A stretch of 64,000 nt of DNA from Ceriagrion tenellum (lineage: Eukaryota > Arthropoda > Insecta > Odonata > Coenagrionidae): positions 125,655,894 to 125,719,893 of the forward strand of contig OY720635.1 of the NCBI GenBank assembly GCA_963169105.1. Direction: 5' to 3'. The position numbers and the translations under genes are program-made. Within the stretch, counting starts at the first letter, position 1, and each line of letters begins with the position of its first letter. Below are positions 11,501-22,904 of this stretch, piece after piece. The notes under the pieces are model-generated. The model did no database searches. It was given only the letters and a program-made list of their open reading frames with translations, and had not been told where the DNA came from.

Positions 11501-12313
11501 AGCAAACGACCTCTCCGTATACGTCAGTGAGCACTCCGCTTATATGCAGCTCACTTCAGTCCTATTATCATCTCCTTTTACCAATACCATCTCAGTTTCA
11601 CAGCGACGGTCGTAAGAGGCCCTGAGAGGGGTCTCGGCGCCAGATCTCAAGGTAGTATGCAGATTCAGATTGATTTGAAGACTACTGATTCATACTCCCA
11701 CCAGCATGGCGTTTGCAAAACAAGAACGTATGATCCATTGAAGATAAGGGGAATTCGGAAGAGTTTCGAGAATATTTCTTGCAACGAGGATGAATACAGA
11801 TTAGCATTAAATAGGCACATTTTTTAGCATTTCTTTACATCTAAGGAAACAGCACAGTCACTCAGGCCTTGAATAAACTTACGAATAAATAATTCCATTA
11901 TAAATGAAAGCGAAAGGTTTATATTACGGCCAGGGCGGCGAGGTCAGGTCCTCCCAATGTCTTCTCTTAAGAAACCCTCAGAGACAAGGTGATAATAAAT
12001 TTGATCAAGATGAGAACACAAAGCATAAAAAAACAGGACGATTAAATCTTTTATGGGCTCATAAGCTGTTTACCTCTCTGAAGAGGTGGCAGTGATTATT
12101 AATGTCCCTTGAAAAAATCAAGCGTAGGATAAGTTTTACCTATTAGCACTATCATATTCATTCAAGTGTTAAGAGATAGACAAATAGGATAGGTCGCATG
12201 TTGAAGATAAAATCTAGGAATAAATCAGAGCCCACGTGCATATCAAAACAACTCGTTGAGTTACAGAAATGAATTGCGTAGGAGAGGAAAAGTCAACCTT
12301 ATTCTATTACCAG
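8527..12313. other. No gene or recognised repeat
   Basis: About 3.8 kb of A+T-rich sequence with only short open frames (longest about 100 codons at 9638-9946, plus strand, no recognisable motif). An isolated donor-like CAAGGTAAGTTC occurs near 10346. A slightly richer stretch at 11400-11640 holds initiator-like TCAGTC but no positioned TATA box. Confidence 0.4.
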
Positions 12314-12416
12314 CGCGAAAATGATGACATTAATGACACCGGTGGGATACAAACTCTCAAATGATGTTGACAAAGTATTAGCTGAGGAAATAAGGAGACA
12401 CGCAGCATCTCGAAAG
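12314..12416 (+). CDS. Small exon-like open frame, unknown protein
   Basis: The 103-bp stretch is preceded by an acceptor-like CCTTATTCTATTACCAG and followed by a donor-like AAAG|GTAAAG. Between them one frame is fully open: (x)AKMMTLMTPVGYKLSND then VDKVLAEEIRRHAASRK. The second half looks like a charged amphipathic helix. Family not recognised. A lone 34-codon frame could arise by chance. Exon status depends on finding flanking exons or transcripts. Confidence 0.3.
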
Positions 12417-14059
12417 GTAAAGATAAACCTTCACTTTTTGTCCTTGGTTACATTACTTGTTATGATTCATTGCTACGTCCCTGTGATGTTTTTGGTGCTA
12501 AGGAAAACACAAGGGCATATATCAAAACAGTAACGTCAGGAAAATTCTCATTATAACTTTAGAAGGATTTACAATGCTATAAAAACACAAAAATTACATT
12601 TGAGCAGATATTTCCACAAATGTTGTAGATTATATTATACTATGTGAGAGTAAACAACATTTCTTGATCGAGATCAGAAAAAAATAGCCATATTAAAGCC
12701 AGATCTCAATCCCAGGCATATGCTATACCAGAGTTTGCTAGGCGCATGCTATACCATTGATTGCATCAACTATCAGGCGTAAAATATTATGAGGTTTTGA
12801 AATAAAATAACTATTTATACGGCAGATGGGGCGCGTATTTGAGACGAAACATGCGTCGCAAATAAAACTGCTAAATAGATGTCATTTATAAGTATAAATA
12901 AGGAAAAAAACCTCAAGTTCAAACACAAACCATTTCAATAAAAATCCATGAACTTGATACCCAATTTGGCTTCACTCTGTGGGGAATGAGCACTCATGTC
13001 TTTTACAGGAGCCCAATGTTGGATAACCGTTGAACTATACTTTTATATCAAGATAAAACTGACTTACTTGTGAGTTATGAACTCTCTTCCTTAACACACT
13101 GAAATTTGATGTCATCAAAACATAATTCTTCTCATAACGCCTTATCTTCCAAAAATAAAATTATTTTTGCAATTCGTTCAACGACAAGTTTCAATCTAAA
13201 ATGGAATTTTTTTTCTAAAACGTCTTTACAGCCTCAATGAACTGTAAAGAAACCAAAGACCTCACGGGGACTGGAAAAAAATAATTTCAAACTTTCTAAT
13301 AATGATGGGCACTTTGACAATCCAATTAATCCACAAACAAGGAAAACATGATCCTCAATTCACTTTCATTTCGGAGCCTTGAACAAGATATACTGAGAGA
13401 AAACTTATTTCAGGAATGGTCAAAATAATGGCCACAAGAAAAACCTACGATCAATTAATTTAACACACAGCGATAGTAAAACGTTTCAACATGACTTGAT
13501 GAGGCATTAAAATCAAGGAAGTCCAAATTGATTCACTAAAGAGCAAACTTGTACAATTACAACAGCAAATATTTGGCGTACGGAACACTTTCTACTCACT
13601 AATAGCATGGCATTAAGATTCATGTGGACGGTAACACAATTATAACACCCGTGAGTAATTGGTCTTCTAGCGTTCACCATGAGCACTGGCGGGGAAAATG
13701 GGACTTCTGGGTAATCAAGACTCGAAATTCAAACCGTAAAGTCTTTCAACGACTTCGAAAGCCAAGTCTTTTGCCAGGGAGCGTTGGCGTCAGTGGCCTT
13801 CTTTTCGCATTGCAGGGGCGTTCATCCACCGCGAGGAGAGAAGCAAACAAAAGCCGTCGATTCCATTTCCTCATTTGAATACCGCCAGGGTCTCGGATGA
13901 CGCACCAATGAATATATGTCTTACAATGTTTCCCATTGTCTTGGTTGTTGCCACCGTATTTGCGCAGCTGTATCGTGAAATGGGTATATTTTGTCCCATG
14001 ATATCCGGACTACGACTTTTGTGGCTCATTTCTGAATTTTTTTCCAAAGCGGCTCATCA
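12417..14059. other. No gene seen
   Basis: A+T-rich sequence. Short frames at 13624-14132 carry no recognisable motif. Confidence 0.4.
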
Positions 14060-14545
14060 TACAAGACAACTGCTGCGCTCAAAGAAGATGAGACTACAAA
14101 CTAGGAAACAGTATGTGGTAACATTCGCGTGAAGCGTGGCATTCTACAGATAGGATGCATGGACCACTGTAAAAGCAGACTAGAACAGATTAGCTAGCGG
14201 CCTTCGAAACTTGGTGTTGGAGGAGGATGTTTAAGATAAAATAGATGAGCAAAATGAAAGATGGTGAAGTTTACAAAAGAGTAGAAGAGAAAGGACCATA
14301 CGGAACACCAAACAGAAAAAGAAGAACCAGATGAATTGGACTTACTCTCAGGCACAACGGGGTTGTGAAAAAGTAGCTGAAGGTAAAATAGATGAAAAAA
14401 CCCCCACAGAAAGACCCAGGGGTAAGTCCATGGCCCAGATTAAGAGTAAAGGATATAGAATATATTACCAGGAAAAGAGATAACTAGTATTAGATAGGGA
14501 AGGATAGAGGACTGCATTCAACCAATATTAGGATTAGTCCACCAA
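14060..14545 (+). mobile_element. RTE-like retrotransposon 3' relic
   Basis: It aligns by eye with the better preserved copy at 22905-23510: CTGCTGCGCTCAAAGAAGAT, AAACTAGGAAACAGTA, GTTGGAGGAGGATG and GAAAGACCCAGG occur in the same order. Many stops and frameshifts are present, and it ends near an (ATG)n-like tail (CACCAATGATGAAGATGATT). It is the most decayed of three copies of this subfamily (the third at 49863-50180). Confidence 0.65.
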
Positions 14546-14625
14546 TGATGAAGATGATTCCGAATCGTAGGGTTTCATTCTTTCCCGGTGACAAATCGAA
14601 GAGTATTTTTCTCGTGCTTTCGTCG

Positions 14626-14758
14626 GGGTTAGGTTCTCCATTTCCACCGAGGTTTCGAGGGAGAAATTTCCATCGTCTACAGATAATGATCGATGACGTT
14701 ATGAAGACGATGGAAAATCCGTTCATCGAAACGTCGTTAGAGATAGAGAACCTAACCC
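14626..14758. repeat. Foldback with GGGTTAGGTTCTC ends
   Basis: GGGTTAGGTTCTC at 14626-14638 pairs with GAGAACCTAACCC at 14746-14758, and TTTCCATCGTCT pairs with AGACGATGGAAA inside. An 87-codon frame across it (14545-14808) is a by-product of the palindrome. Confidence 0.7.
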
Positions 14759-14837
14759 GGATGGAAACCCAAGAAAATACACCTCTTTTCCGAGATGTCT
14801 ATGCATAAGATAGGAAAAGTGTCGCTTGGTTGAATTA

Positions 14838-15560
14838 ATTTAGAAATAGAAATAGAATAGAAAAAAATTTTATTGTCCTGGGATAAAGTCACTTGGAACA
14901 TTAAATCAATTTACATGCCTCCATGAGGAATATAATACGGAACAAAAATATTATTATCTGCGGCTATTTGGAGACTAAGTCTTACAAAAAAAGGAAAAAA
15001 CACACAACTTTAAAGACAGCAAAGATAAACATCAAATGAGCGAAGTAAATGAAAAATCCTCCATATAAATAATCTAAAAAATGTGTAAAAACAAAAATTT
15101 GCAATCTATATATACTACTAATAAAAAAAATGAAAAATCAAATGAACAGATATTTTATAGGACAGAAAAACAGCAAATGATTATAGTAAACAAGTAACTA
15201 ATCAACTCGTATAATTTTGACTTCTCACATAAAGGAGAGAGGTCGTTAGGGAGACAAAAAGTCAGCCATACTCCCTTTAAATTGTGAGACGCTCCTAGAA
15301 GATTTGATACTATCAGGCAACGAGCTCCATAATTTACAAGATGAGATGTGGAAAGTATTTTCGTATTTTGTTGTGCTGTACTTGGGGATGTAAAATGTTT
15401 TAGTTATGCGGGTCGATTTCTTGTTAACTTTGGCTATAATAACAAAGTTTTCATATAAATACGATGGGGTATAAGAATTTAGGGTAATCTCAAGGGTAAG
15501 CATTCGCAACTTTTGAGAGATGGTGATGTGGCTTTCGGATGTAGTTGCTGTGAGAAAATA
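14838..15560 (-). mobile_element. 5'-truncated non-LTR retrotransposon, minus strand
   Basis: The minus-strand frame at 15246-15509 reads as the extreme C-terminus of an L2/CR1/Jockey-group reverse transcriptase: STRITKTFYIPKYSTTKYEN, then FHISSCKLWSSLPDSIKSS and a final SVSQFKGSM, matching the familiar 'IP...T..Y..SF......LWNSLP..I......FK' ending. An A+T-rich 3' untranslated region follows, finishing in AATAAAA and a TCTATT-type microsatellite at 14838-14860. Everything upstream of the C-terminus is missing, as expected for 5' truncation. Confidence 0.75.
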
Positions 15561-15849
15561 ATCGTCTATAAGTTTCTTTCAAGTTGCCTCGAGTGACTTC
15601 CGGAGCTAAGGAGCGGCTTCGCCCCCGAAGAAGCTCGCTGCAACGTGGAAGAAATGTTGGGCCAAATATTCTCCCATCGCAGCAAAATTCGAATACTACA
15701 TCGGCATGATTAAGACTTATGTTAGACTAATTGAAATTTTCAATCCAAATTCTATATAAAGTTTTGCCTCTTAATAGTTTGATTGTTTCCTCGAGAAAGA
15801 TTAATTTCTTCACAAGCCTATGCATCGTTCCACCTATCAGTACGTATCT

Positions 15850-16090
15850 TTAACCCTTTGAGTACGGCATGACGTGTTCTCACGTCATGGTTGTCTTTGC
15901 GCTGGTGCTGAAGACGTCATATCACGTCATGGGTACTGTGAGTGTTCCAGCTTTCATCATGGGGCCTATTGAAAGTTTATTAGTGAAAGCTGGAACACTC
16001 ACGGCACCCTTGACGTGATATAACGTCATCAGCAACAGCCCAAAGAAAACCATGACGTGATATCACGTCATTCCGCACTCAAAGGGTTAA
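15850..16090. mobile_element. Palindromic TTAA-flanked MITE rich in ACGTCA motifs
   Basis: The left end TTAACCCTTTGAGTACGG mirrors the right end CCGCACTCAAAGGGTTAA, and the arms continue to pair to near the centre (AGTGTTCCAGCTTTCA / GTGAAAGCTGGAACACT). TTAA target sites and a terminal CCCTTT agree with the piggyBac superfamily. No transposase is present. The arms contain repeated palindromes of the type ATGACGTGATATCACGTCAT, so ACGTCA occurs many times in 240 bp. Confidence 0.8.
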
Positions 16091-17936
16091 CAAAGCTCCA
16101 GAGTAACTCCGATAAGGTACTCCTCGTAGATGGTGTGAGTGTGCTCCGTGATGTCCCTTGGCGCGGAATCCTGTTCCCGTTAACAACTATACGGGGTCAA
16201 AATCCTGGCATCTAAAACTGAGTCCCTGAGCACCCTCGTGTAGTATCACTTTTATATGGGATGGGCGAATGCGCCCCGTGGTTTTGTAAAAATTGAGGAG
16301 CTAGTTTTCCCATAAACCACCACGGCGTCATTGATCGGGATTCATTAGAATTTTAGTATTTACTGAGATTGATTTTTCCTTTTCGGGGGATTCCTGGCGT
16401 GTGGCGCTCAAATTTGATGCGGTCATTAGAATACGAAGTATATTTCTCGTGCTCTTACACTTGAGGCCACATAGGTCATTAACTCAGATTGGCCTCTGGT
16501 TTAGCAAAGTCAAATTCGCAGTTACTCACCGTTTTGAAAATTGTCGAAGATCGCAATTTCAGGGCTTTGCTAGAGTTAAATGCGGTGTCATTCAAAATCA
16601 TATATTTTGTCATTCATGATGATTCAGTCATTCGATTGAAACGCGAGGTAGATGAATCACTCTACTCACAATAAGATGCCGCTATTTAAATAAAAAGTAA
16701 GAATTGAATTATCTAAGAGGATTTTTATTTCTTGTATAACTAAAATTTTTAAGTGTTTGACGATTAATAAAACAGTAACTGAGAATAATATGCAAACTTC
16801 ATTTCATACGTCACGCAAAGGCATTGACGGCAATTAAGTCGTTAAGTAGTGTTCGGCTTTTTGTATAAACCTCGCGGATTTCAGAAAAAGGGAATCGCAC
16901 TTTCCTTCCCAAGAACGCTATTTTATTTCGCGCTGTGAATACACTCGCTGGTGATATCTTAAATGGTGATGGTTAAAATATTTTTGTTTAAAATATTTAT
17001 GGCAATATAAATATTTTTTGCATACGTATTACTCGCCTCCTCATCGATCAAGGCATCTTTAGAATGAATTCCGACAGCTTTTTCAGTCATCCTGCCCACT
17101 GCAAGGAAAGTGATCTATACACCAGAAAATTTGTAATTCCGAAAATCTCGGGTCCTGTATATTCCGGGTTATCGAAATTCTAATATACGTGTTTGTTACT
17201 CGTCACGATGCCCTCATATTGGTTGGCAATCATCATAGTAACATGTAACGTGTTATTTCGCGTTTATCAGTAAATGTGTACATTTGCGACGGAATTCTTT
17301 AAAAATATAAAGGAGGTGAAGCCCTGCATTCTAACTATATATGACATATTATTACTAAAAAGGACCGTGAGTCAATGTTTCACGCAAATCGGTACGCATA
17401 CGAAAATCTCTCCATTCGCTTCATTTTCCCGCCAAACCGTTTCCCAAATACACTCCCCAAGTCAATAAAACGCAAACCAACTTCGCCTCGACTCGCAAAA
17501 ATCGTTTCGCACCTCTCGAGAATGCAATCAGGGCGGGCCGTTTCGAGAGTGACGTGTGGGCACTCATCCTGTTTTGATTGCCTCTTGACTCGCGCGTGCA
17601 ATCAAAGCCACTTCTCGCTCATTCTCGATTCCGCGCCATTCCGCTCTGCACTCCTTGCATCGGGCTTCAAAGTCACGCTAGATGAAACGGCACGCGAACG
17701 AAAAGCATGAACGCGGGGCGGGAGCAGTCGTTCGCAAAATTACCCAGGCGATTCAGAGAATAATTTTCCAGAAGAGGCGTGCGAGACACTCCCACATTGC
17801 ATCTGTAGGTCAAAGAAATACGACAAGATAAACGAGATACTCGTGGAACAGGTGAAGTGAAGAATTCGTTCTTACGATGCAGCATTCTGGGACCCAAGCT
17901 TCCCTATCCTGCATTTGTCCTTCGTGACTGATGTAG
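16091..17936. other. No gene seen
   Basis: Nothing recognised. Short frames at 17375-17710 overlap on both strands in a moderately GC-richer patch and carry no motif. Confidence 0.4.
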
Positions 17937-18250
17937 ATAGATAGATAGATAAATTTATTGCTCCACTTAAAAACCAATACTGAAAAAGTTTAGCAACACA
18001 ACTGTGGGGTTTTAGGCAGATTAAATGTTTTACGCCAGTGTAGAACCTACCAGCACTTATTTATGCGTTCAAAATATCATTGAAAAATATAGCAATAGCT
18101 TTTTTGACACGACGTGAGCAAAAAAATTAAGAATAAACCAATAAACGAGAGCATACAAGGATAGGGATAAGCTGATCACAATATAATACCTTCAATACAT
18201 ACCCTACCCAGTAGGACTATTTTTTTTCAGAATGAAGATAGGGGGACTAT
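17937..18250 (-). mobile_element. Retrotransposon 3' untranslated tail, minus strand
   Basis: A (GATA)n tract at 17937-17955 is followed by AAATTTATTGCTCCACTT. On the minus strand this reads GGAGCAATAAATTT then (TATC)n, the usual ending of a truncated LINE. No coding part remains, so the family is unknown. Confidence 0.5.
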
Positions 18251-18310
18251 TTTACCTCCGAAATACTTTACTGGAAGGGATACCATCAAGTCATATACAT
18301 GAACATATAT

Positions 18311-18553
18311 TTAGAATGCAGGGCTGCATCTTCTAGGGTGTGGTGGGTTCCCCATTGCCTTCCACATCGCAGTACCCCGACCGATTCCGTGGACTTCACT
18401 CTCGCCCGAAGCTGTGGCTGTTGATACCGGTCCGATCCTCTTAATCTGTGCCATCAATGCCTTCTTCTGAGACTGCTGCCTCTCAGTAGTGGGGTCAAAG
18501 TTGGGTGGCGTGCAAAAGTTTGTCGGCAAGCCAGGAATTTTTTTTTCCGTCAC
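18311..18553 (-). pseudogene. 80-codon open frame downstream of exon-like frame
   Basis: This frame (PGLPTNFCTPPNFDPTTERQ, ALMAQIKRIGPVSTATASGE) is in the same phase as the candidate exon at 18558-18736 and separated from it by a single TAA. Either that TAA belongs to a splice donor and this is intron, or both are parts of one decayed coding region. Not recognised. Confidence 0.2.
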
Positions 18554-18557
18554 TTAC

Positions 18558-18736
18558 TCGATCGATCCTGCGACCCGCGGAACGGGAGCCAAAACCGCTG
18601 TCACTGGTCCAAACCCAAGCTTGAATGGATCAAAAACTTTATACATGTAGAAAGCATCTCTGTTCTTATCCCTTGCCCATCTGGTTCGTTCTTTTTTCCT
18701 TATTTTCTTGAAAATTTTGTAACTTGACGAGAGTGA
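18558..18736 (-). CDS. Exon-like open frame, unknown protein
   Basis: On the minus strand the frame is preceded by a pyrimidine-rich acceptor-like CCCGTCTCCTCGGCGTAG and ends at a donor-like CGA|GTAAGTGA. The 59 codons include KKIRKKERTRWARDKNRDAF, YMYKVFDPFKLGFG and PVTAVLAPVPRVAGS. A basic stretch is followed by a proline/valine-rich one. It has no membrane helix and no family that I can name. It lies on the same strand as the 5959-6288 exon, so they could belong to one gene with a large intron, but nothing in the sequence proves this. Confidence 0.33.
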
Positions 18737-19194
18737 CTACGCCGAGGAGACGGGCGAACACACGAAATTCAGGAAGTTAAATAAAGTTTACCATTCACGG
18801 TCTTGAAGTAAGCGTGAATCGAAACACATATCATCCCTTTTCGTCGCATTCAAACGACCACGAATGAAACGACTAGCGAAAGCTTAACTTTGAGTAACTT
18901 GAAGACAAGAAACATTCTGAACGTAATGAATAGTCACTGCCGAATATTGGGTTGATAAAAAATGAATTCGTTTCAACTACGCACTCGAAAGGTTAGAATT
19001 TTTTATCACGCAGTGATCGAAGACATCGCATCATTCAAGACTGACTCCTTTGATGAAAATTAACAACAATCGACACGTAAAGCATGATGTAACGAATAAT
19101 TGATTATTAAATATGTATTCCTTTCCTGATAAATGAGAAGTCAGCGCTAAATTGAGTGAAATTTTATTTGGTAAATAATTTGACGTCAGAACTT
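18737..19194. other. No gene seen
   Basis: A+T-rich sequence between the exon-like frame and the LINE tail. Nothing recognised. Confidence 0.4.
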
Positions 19195-20040
19195 TACATC
19201 TACATCTACGTCATACCCTGAAAGCCCCCCAAAGTGATGCATGAATGATACGGCAGAACACCGAAACTACATTGAAACCCGTGTACCACACATGCAAAGC
19301 GCCAATTAAAAATCTAATAACCAAGGAACATTCTATCGTCAATCGTTCCAATATGCAAGGGATACAAAGACTACTGCTACATATTCAGAATATCATGCAT
19401 AAATAAGAACATCAATATTTACATCATGCGTAAATAAGAACGTAGGGAATATAAAGAGAAAGACTTACTGTCTGCCTATTGTCACAATTCGAACTATTCA
19501 TGACGACGATCACAGCTGTTATGGTCCCGAATGGTACGCGGAAAAATGACATTTTATACCTATCGGTTCTACAATCTAGCTCTCTAATTTTATTGGCGCG
19601 ATCTAATCTGCCGTAGTACGAGGGGGTTAATAGTATGTTTGTTACGTCGTCAGAAAAATGTTTTTCCTGAAATTTAGTTAGGAGGTTAGGCCTATAATTT
19701 CATCAACGCTGTGATAGCGATTCCCATCCTAATTCTTCTGACAGTCCAGACACACTAGCCAACTTATCGTAGCATCGTTTCACAAACCTAGCTCTTCTTC
19801 GCTGCACGCGATCTAACGCTGATATCAACCCCGCTTCGTATGAATTCCATACACTAACAGCATATTCCAGATGAGGCCTAACGATTGAAAAATAACAACG
19901 TTCTTTCACTTTCTCATCACATTTTCCGAGTACTCTCTTGATAAAGCCTAGCTTCCTGTATGCTTGACCGCATATTTCCCGAATTTTCCAGCCCATAGGG
20001 GATGCGATAATCGAGTTTTGATTTCTTCTCAAACACAATC
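19195..20040 (-). mobile_element. CR1/L2/Jockey-group LINE, 5'-truncated, minus strand
   Basis: The minus-strand frame at 19703-20038 encodes the C-terminal thumb region of a non-LTR reverse transcriptase: AYRKLGFIKRVLGKCDEKVK, FSIVRPHLEYAVSVWN, LDRVQRRRARFVKRCYDKLA and ELGWESLSQR. Frameshifted coding remnants continue to about 19490. The element ends at 19195 with GTAGATGTA repeats (seen as TACATCTACATC on the plus strand). Compared with the tail at 63815, it lacks about 34 bp containing the conserved CCCCCTGCC hairpin. Enzyme activity (reverse transcriptase and, upstream, endonuclease) is lost. It lies about 110 bp from a MITE at 20151. Confidence 0.85.
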
Positions 20041-20150
20041 CAACTCACGTCAACACTGCCCTCGATCTGTTTCGAAGTGCACAGGGTCTTAAAAGAATGT
20101 AAAACAAGTCGGTGCGTTCCTAAGTAAGCAGCGCACTACAGCGAGTTTAA

Positions 20151-20790
20151 GGGCCGTATTCATAGTCGTTACCTGGGTGTCCCCCAGGTGTGGGGGAGCC
20201 CCTTGGCTCAGAAATAGTATTTATAGTCGTTACCCAAGGGACTGTTGTCACCTAACCCTCCCCAGGCCGTCGATTTCCTGGGTAAGACATGAAGCTTACC
20301 CAAAGCTCCCCTAACGCGGTACTGCTGCCCACGCGTGGGATGAATTGATACTACTGTACTAATGGCAGGACACAATAATATCAACAACTTTCCATAGTAA
20401 CGTCTTCTGTTTACAAACACGGGTACTCACTGAACCAATCTCATATTCCTCACCATTCATATTACATAAATATTCAAGTAATATTGTAAACATTCTCTCA
20501 TATTCTTTCAATCCTTTTTCATCAACATTTTGCAACAGTATACTGTATTATTGTTTATAGCGTGCTTGGTTACGGTGAGAAATGAGCATCAAAAACATCG
20601 AGAACCATTCAGCGAAACCGTTCATATGTATTTTTGCATGGGATTGTTGCCAAATCTCTTACCCAGGCGTCCCCTGGCTGGGTGTTACCCAGGTAAGGTT
20701 TATGAATCGCTCAGCGTAGGGGACCCCTAGGTGTTACCTGGCTAGGGGTTACCCAGGTAACCCCTAGGAATACGACTATGAATACGGGCA
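20151..20790. mobile_element. 640-bp MITE with TAA target duplication, copy 1 (PIF/Harbinger-like)
   Basis: The ends are inverted: GGGCCGTATTCATAGTCG at left and CGACTATGAATACGGGCA at right, flanked by TAA at 20148-20150 and 20791-20793. Three-base T-A-rich target duplications and a GGGCC-type terminus fit PIF/Harbinger non-autonomous elements. The subterminal zones repeat ACCCAGGTAA / TTACCTGGGT several times. A minus-strand frame (MFVNRRRYYGKLLIL...) is shared by all three copies only because the DNA is shared. Confidence 0.85.
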
Positions 20791-20793
20791 TAA

Positions 20794-21143
20794 ATCTGTA
20801 TAAATGATTTACATGGACTGGGATTCGAATTTGGATCTCCAGAATTCGTGGCGAGTGTTTTCATCTTTCCAGACATCCTCTTCCACCGCGAAACTTCGCT
20901 CATCTCCAAAACAGGTAACTTCAATTCGAGCTAAAAATTTTGAATCCGTCCATGGTAAACATGTGAAGTGGCTTCGAGCAGCCGCACCCATGAATGCGAG
21001 TAGGCACACCGCCACATCGTACGAAAGACAATTTTCGAGAACATTTAGATCACTGAAAGCTTTAATGAAATCATAGATTGAGAGATGCCGTTTCAATGAT
21101 TGCCCCAAAATGTCGCGCACAAACCACTCTATTCCTTTCCGTC
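20794..21143 (-). CDS. Unassigned ~111-codon open frame
   Basis: A minus-strand frame is open from about 21143 to a stop at 20809. Parts read smoothly (RHLSIYDFIKAFSDLNVLEN, YDVAVCLLAFMGAAARS). A CAG acceptor-like site lies at its upstream edge and there is no strong donor. An overlapping 90-codon frame exists on the plus strand (20804-21076), which weakens the case. It adjoins the right end of the MITE. Not recognised, possibly chance. Confidence 0.18.
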
Positions 21144-21564
21144 TCTGTGCTCATGTCAAATCAACGTCCAACCTACGGGCAAGGGTCTTTGTGAGAAGGT
21201 TTATGTATAATTTATGGCTACATATTCCTCATTTCGCTCCCTGAACAAAAACCACATAATTACGGCAACAATGCATAGGTATAGCAAAACTTGATGGAAC
21301 TCAATAGCGGAGAAGTAGGGATCACAACAATAGAGACAATGGTGACTGAGGATTATCGCAGGGACCTCTGTAGGGGCTCTTGCCCCTTAACCTTTCTCTC
21401 TTGTACGCTTTCCTCTCCATTACGCCATGTTCTCCATAAGCGAGGACCACCAAGTCTTTCTGCCTCATTGGCCCTCTCCCAATTCCAATATATCCGCAGT
21501 TTTCGGTCGCCTGAACAGCCAGCCATTACCCAACATTACCTCTAAAGGCCTTGAAGGTAGTGTA

Positions 21565-22150
21565 TTATGCGGAAATTCAATCATACTAAACTTTGTCTTT
21601 TTGGGTAACTCCAGTGCTGCAAATAAAGTTTTCTCTATGCAGAAGAGATCTATAAAGGCTATGGAAAAGGTTGCAATTATAGAACTATTGTGAGGCCACT
21701 GTTCCAGAAACTCAAACAAACGACATTGCCAGACATCTATATTTTTCAATGTTCCTTATTTGTTGAAACAAAGGCTCCTTCATTCCCACTGACCTCCTCT
21801 ATTCATGGGTACCATACTCATGACAGTGAGAATGTTCACCTAACAAGTCAACCATTGGCAATATCTAAAAAGAGTCCACGTCATTGTGACTCTACCGTTA
21901 ATAATAAATTATCAACCATTTTAACATCTAAATCTACCGTTGATGTTTTTAAAAATTAACTTAAATACCTGTAGCTACAGAAAAACCATTAAAGTGTGCC
22001 TGAGTTCCTATGTGACAACATGTAAAAAGTTAAAATTATGTAAGTGATAAATGTGTATGTACACATATACTGATGTAACTTTATCACCTTGACTTTGTTT
22101 TACGTCATATGACCAACGGAACAACAAATTATACTATTATTATTTCAGCA
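21565..22150 (+). mobile_element. Jockey/CR1-group LINE 3' relic, plus strand
   Basis: Two frames joined by a frameshift near 21690 give a typical LINE C-terminus: LGNSSAANKVFSMQKRSIKA, then RPLFQKLKQTTLPDIYIFQC, SLFVETKAPSF, SSIHGYHTHDSENVH and LAISKKSPRHCDSTVNNKLS. The order (ORF2 C-terminal 'LQKRAIR...CRPLFK.L..LTLP..Y...LLFVK...HDYNTR...LP' pattern) is standard. A 3' untranslated region follows, ending near ATTATACTATTATTATT at 22127-22147. It is 5'-truncated and inactive. Confidence 0.8.
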
Positions 22151-22278
22151 GGGGTGTTTTTTTTCCTTCGGCAACGGAATTCTAAATCGCGTATTCTATT
22201 CAGATTCGTTTATCCTTCACTTTCGTTGCGTATAGTTCTTTCGTAGAGGATGAACACACTCTTTACAAAGATGAAAAG

Positions 22279-22400
22279 TGTAACACTCGTTTATTATCCA
22301 CCAGAATATTTCGTAATGTAACACTAGGTTAATAATTCCACCGGACTACTTCAAAATGTAACACTCGTTTGTAATCCGTCGGAATATTTCGCACTTCACA
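22279..22400 (+). repeat. ~39-bp tandem repeat, 3-4 units
   Basis: TGTAACACT begins units at 22279, 22317 and 22357, each followed by (C/A)(G)TT(T/A)..TAAT(C/T)C...GAATATTTCG or a variant. The third unit degrades into GAATATTTCGCACTTCACAC. The function is unknown. A CT-rich, GC-richer stretch follows at 22400-22470. Confidence 0.7.
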
Positions 22401-22904
22401 CCCAAAAGAAACACTCTCCACTGTCTCTCGTCTTCTCTCTCGCGGCCGTCTCCTTCGCCGTCCCCAATTGTTGGGATTGTTTATATTTTGTTTTAACGCT
22501 TGGAGATATTAAACAATCCCCGTTTTCATATTCAAAATGGCAAACAACTTAATAATTGAGACCATCATATTACCACAAAAGCAAACTTCCCAAAACCCCC
22601 GCCGGTGTTGAAGAGCGCGGCAATAGCACGCATGCGCGATTTTACGGCCGAAGGAGCCCTGTCCATTAGAATGAACGACACTCGGTGCGCAGGCTCGTTT
22701 ATTTTTTTCTTCCTCGTCTGTTTGCATTGCAACAGCGACCCATATTTCAACGCGTGGCCCTTTCGGACGATCAGCGAACTGTGACTTTTAACCCGAGGAA
22801 ACGCGAAGCATCGGAATGTTTTGAGTTTCTCCACTTCAGGTCGAAATCACGCGAGCTTCTTTTGGGTGAGCCCCCTCTGTACTACATCGATGAGAATTAA
22901 TGAT
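22401..22904. other. No gene seen
   Basis: Moderately GC-rich sequence with overlapping short frames on both strands. Nothing recognised. Confidence 0.35.

Noticed and set aside
11520..11565. TATA-like and TCAGTC initiator-like words
   Set aside because: Spacing is about 17 bp, not the ~30 bp of a core promoter, and no transcript-like region follows.
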